Assembly: GCA_950295325.1 (NCBI GenBank)
Contig: OX485807.1
Coordinates: 17,325,001 to 17,389,000 of the forward strand
Source: Polytrichum commune
Taxonomy: Eukaryota > Streptophyta > Polytrichopsida > Polytrichales > Polytrichaceae
DNA: 64,000 nucleotides
Direction: 5' to 3'
Shown here in pieces: positions 60,490-64,000 of this stretch (position 1 is the stretch's first letter; each line of letters starts with the position of its first letter). The position numbers and the translations under genes are program-made. Below the pieces are notes generated by a model. The model ran no database searches. It was not told the DNA's origin and saw only the letters and a list, made by a program, of their open reading frames with translations.

Positions 60490-62682
60490 ATATGGTACAT
60501 ATCGTTGGTTTGTACTTTATATGTACCTTATTGTCACTTATGACGAGGTTACATTGTTTGTTGAATCCATGCCCTCTTAAGCTTACCTCGCTTACTCCAT
60601 ATTAAGGGTACATGAGGCTAATGTGGACACTTCCAGCTACGTGGAATCATTCATCCGATGGATTCTAGTATTAGAAGCTTGAGCAAGTTAGCAATTGGGA
60701 ATCACAATCAAAGAATTTGAAATCACTGAAGTCGAAGTCAAGGAAGGAGTTGATCTAGGCTCCGGAATCAAAGTCTCTCTACTTCCAAATGCAATGTTAT
60801 AGGGGGGAACTCTTTTATCGTTTAATGTTGTGTAAGTGGACAATATCATTAGCAGATTCTACACGGGTCACTTGCTAATAAAAACAAATTGTATCATATC
60901 TCATGTCTCTAAAGTGGTCACATGTAAGATAAAATGTTGTTAAATTGTTTTTTCATTATAGAATACCCACAATATAAGTTGGTCGGCACCCCACAACCAC
61001 ATGCCACCTTCTAATTTTTCCAGTTAAAGCACAAAAACCAAGCATGTTATAGCTTAATAAATAACACTCCTCGTTATGGAGGATGTTGGGTGTAGTTTAA
61101 CTTTTGCAAAGGTGATTAACCTGAGTAACCCAAATATCATGAAGGCAGTGGCTAAATCACCATGTATTACTCGCCCACCAAATTAAAGCGACTATGCCAT
61201 TGATTAGGAACCAAAAATAAGTGTTTGGTTAAAGAAACTAACTAATCTTCAATTTTCTTTGAAAATAAAAATTCTATTCATGTCACCCATAATAGTTGTA
61301 ATTGATTGTGAAATTTAGATACATCAAAATGGTCCTAGATTTGCTCATGCCACTCAAAAATATCCAACTGACAACTATATAAAATCTTTAAAATCTCAAA
61401 GTAAACCTTGCCTAATATACAAATTTCACCAAGTTATTTCAAGACACCAACGGTATGAATGTGAACTTAAGTTGATATCCAACAACTTATTTCTACAAAA
61501 CTTTTTCTTGCTTTCTAGCCTTACAACCTTCATTTCATGACGCATGAAGATATATATTAGTATGTGGAAAAAACTTGAACCTTGAGGGGTTAAAATAAGC
61601 TATACCAAGATTTGATGACTACAAGGTAGTCCACACAATACCAACATAAGTTGGAGCTTGAAATTCATTCATACTGGGAATTACGCATGGACATAGAAAG
61701 TCAAGATGCCCAACTTTATGGACTTTTTATGAAGAACAAACGAGAGAAGGTTAAGGCCGGTTTACATCATGGACCATGAAGTCATGACCATGGAAGATGG
61801 CTTTTTCCATTGTCCGATTTCTTAAAAAATCAATTCACAAAGGCTTTGGGTCCGGGCCCGCACTAGGTGTAAACTAAATGTGGACCAAGAAGAATGACCA
61901 ATGGCATGCACCAAAAAGCAAATATGTTGATTGTTTTGATATATGCCCCCCACAAAAGGTAGTTTGGGGAAAAAAAATCCAAGTTTGATCATTCTCTTGT
62001 CTTCTTTTCAATTGTCTTCATCTCTTCTTCCCCAAATATAATTTTATTTAAAAAATGATTATAACTACATTTCTCTACCATTTGTTTTCTTATACTAGAG
62101 GACCTCTTTTACCCCTCCACCGCAAAACCCGTTGGACCATGTCAATGGATAATGTAGGCCTTAAAATACGTCGTTTGAGAACCTCGAACTCCATGGTCAC
62201 TCTGACATTTTTTCCTCGGTATAAACCGAAGTGGTCCTGGGACGAGTTCAACAACCAATCACATAGTTTACAGGGCCTTGATGACACTCATAATTGATCA
62301 TATTCATGACATGAATATTATGAACATATATTGTCATGGTTGATGGATGTGTTCATGCATTAATTTGGCCAAATTCATACCAGGTCCTTATCTTGTTACC
62401 AACTTGTAATAAAAAATGCGGCAATGGATGGTTGAAATCTGGAGATTGTAGCCCAAGGTATATGGTGCAACAACCAACATCCTCACTTCTTGTGCAATAA
62501 ATACGCACTGTTTATGAAAATGCAAACCACGTTAAGTTACCCCTAAATGGCCTATCACTACCCCATAACGATATGAAGGCCCTATAGGAAAGGTTTGATT
62601 CTCTGCAACGTTTTTATGTCATTGCATCCAATCCCCTACCATCATGTACATTATATTACATGTTGCACGTGTAATGTAAACA
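60490..62682. other. Intergenic AT-rich DNA, no supported gene
   Basis: A plus-strand frame at 62055-62297 has no motif and no context. Nothing else was recognised. Confidence 0.4.
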
Positions 62683-62712
62683 CTAAACCCTAAACCCTAA
62701 ACCCTAAACCCC
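62683..62712. repeat. Interstitial telomere-type repeat
   Basis: Four consecutive CTAAACC/CCCTAAA units, the Arabidopsis-type plant telomere repeat, lie inside ordinary AT-rich DNA. Confidence 0.9.
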
Positions 62713-63099
62713 TATGAGGTCCCCACTATCTTTAGAATAGCCCAAAATTGCAAAAAAAAGTTCCAACATGTTCAATATATTGTGAGTGGTATTAACTAGA
62801 GCCCATGTGGGAAACAACATTATGTAAAATGCAACAATCTGCTTTCATGCAAGTGACATACTATGCCAGCGGGTTTTTTAACTATTAATCACAACTCGTA
62901 TCTGATGCATTATTTTGATTATCTAGTATTTTCACAACTTGTATGTGATGCATGATTTTGAACATAGGTCCATGCATATATTAATAATAGCTTGGCAAGG
63001 ATGAACTACACCTTAAACTCCGTAATATCAACCCTCGTGAAATCATTCTCATTTTCACACTTCTTATTGCACCATTGTGTGAAATATGTGGAGCGCGAC

Positions 63100-63563
63100 A
63101 TTCTTGTTCTTAGGTCGATACCAGACTGCCGGCAGGCAGCGCAGTCTGCTGCCTGCGATTGGCCAAGGCTGCGGTCCACGTACCACACCTGCGGCAGCCA
63201 GGTGGGCGGCAGTCCCATGTGGCAGTGGCGAGCGGCAGCCGCTGCTTACCAGGGGATACCGCCCGGCAGCCAACGCCTCCCGGTGCCACATCGACGCTAC
63301 CTCCGACGCTCCCTCGCGACGAGCCCTCTCTCTGCGCACCGGTGCTCTCCTCCCTTTTGCCCAGCTCCCGCTTCAGCTCCCCTGCCTCTGCCGCAAGTGC
63401 TCCAGGTCCACAGCTGCCGGCCGGCACATACAGGCGCCTGCGCCAAGGTATGTATTTGGTTTTCATTGTTTTTTGGTTTTTTTTGGTTTGATTTATCCAA
63501 TTTTCTCCTCTCACAGCTGCTACTAGTGCTTATGAAAATTTCCAATTTTTTTGTTAATTATAG
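63100..63563 (+). promoter_or_regulatory. GC-rich 5' region with a 5'-UTR intron
   Basis: From about 63110 to 63445 the DNA turns abruptly GC-rich, with repeated GGCAGC and CTGCCGG words and a CCAAT box in reverse (GATTGGCC). A donor AAG|GTATGT near 63447 and an acceptor TATAG at about 63563 frame a T-rich intron, 12 bases before the ATG of the next gene. Overlapping open frames on both strands come from the GC bias and are not taken as genes. Confidence 0.5.
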
Positions 63564-63574
63564 GACTACATAGT

Positions 63575-64000
63575 ATGGACTCCCAAGGGTCAATGCAAGA
63601 GGCGAGTCCGTCCAAACAGGGTGGCGCATCGAGCGCATTTCCTCCCGTACCAAATGTCGAATTGCCCACTCAACGGCAAGCCATGCCACCGCCACCATAC
63701 TTCCAAGGATTCCCACCCATGCCAAATCAAATGCCATTTCTTTTCCCGCATTCCTTCATGCCACATGTTCCAGGAATTGGATTCCCGCACCCTGCCCATG
63801 GCAACGCTAACGCACCCATCAATTTGTCGGATGTGCCCCATAAACGTGGACCACAGGTATGTGTGATTGATCAATCCAAGCCTGCCAAGAAACGCAAGAC
63901 TCCGAAGAAAAAACCCGAAATAGTGGAATTGGATGACGGCAATGAGGATGTGGAGCTCTCGAAGAATATCGGGCCTTGGAAGGAATTGGGTCATACAACT
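63575..64000 (+). CDS. Proline-rich nuclear protein, N-terminal part, runs off the window
   Basis: The frame is open from the ATG at 63575 to the window end (142 codons). Residues 1-85 are rich in Pro, Met, Phe and His (PPPPYFQGFPPMPNQMPF), suggesting a disordered region. A basic nuclear localisation signal (KPAKKRKTPKKKP) follows at about 104-116. Next comes an acidic stretch (EIVELDDGNED) resembling a SUMO-interacting motif, then GPWKELGHTT. The start of a DNA-binding or Myb/SANT-like domain would fit but is not visible. The protein is probably a transcriptional regulator or a transposon-derived protein. The 5'-UTR intron and GC-rich promoter support an expressed gene. Confidence 0.65.
   Translation, partial: MDSQGSMQEASPSKQGGASSAFPPVPNVELPTQRQAMPPPPYFQGFPPMPNQMPFLFPHSFMPHVPGIGFPHPAHGNANAPINLSDVPHKRGPQVCVIDQSKPAKKRKTPKKKPEIVELDDGNEDVELSKNIGPWKELGHTT

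Noticed and set aside
63006-63545. Several long frames on both strands in the GC-rich island
   Set aside because: They overlap in up to five frames, as expected from low stop frequency in GC-rich DNA. The donor site and following ATG point to a 5' UTR.

Overview
The window is nuclear DNA of a land plant. The evidence is plant-type U1 snRNA genes, a 13-exon uridine kinase/UPRT gene of the plant UKL type, an intronless GT47 (MUR3-like) Golgi glycosyltransferase, a Ty1/copia retrotransposon and many MITE-like elements. Introns are short (roughly 75-600 bp) and intergenic DNA is AT-rich. This fits a compact-intron lineage such as a bryophyte or lycophyte better than a fern or gymnosperm, but the species cannot be fixed from the sequence alone.

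1-17 kb is a duplicated spliceosomal/histone neighbourhood. Three near-identical U1 snRNA genes (1.79, 4.86 and 11.42 kb, all +) are interspersed with decayed histone H2B 3' ends (-) and decayed ASF1 histone-chaperone copies (+). Two copies of an unexplained 121-bp block are as conserved as the U1 genes. A young Copia element (5.07-10.45 kb) and a 2.4-kb TIR transposon with an 8-bp target duplication (11.96-14.40 kb) have inserted into this array.

17.3-21.9 kb carries the best normal gene, the UKL-type uridine/cytidine kinase fused to a UPRT-like domain (-). 22-37 kb is repeat-rich with no convincing gene. It holds hairpin MITEs, Tourist-like MITEs with TTA/TAA duplications, a TIR element with another MITE nested inside it, and several dispersed repeat pairs.

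37-40 kb has a GT47 gene (-) followed by a ladder of decaying copies of its own 3' end. 40-45 kb is low-complexity DNA with local duplications. 44.9-47.7 kb is a DUF7869-type, probably transposon-encoded gene (-).

47.7-60.5 kb is dominated by unusual repeat architecture. An inverted pair of GAGCGGT-heptamer sequences lies 10.8 kb apart. Between them are a 1.5-kb TIR element containing five 188-bp tandem repeats, a 3.5-kb foldback made of about 140-bp units that each carry a 20-bp palindrome, and a broken gene resembling N6/N4 DNA methylases. A short unrecognised spliced gene on the - strand ends in the right heptamer repeat.

60-63 kb is empty apart from a short interstitial telomeric repeat. 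At 63.1 kb a GC-rich island marks the 5' end of a nuclear-protein gene that runs off the window.

The strongest candidates for something undescribed are the foldback with its co-varying palindromes, the conserved 121-bp block in the U1 cluster, and the Copia element apparently primed by the anticodon arm of initiator tRNA-Met.
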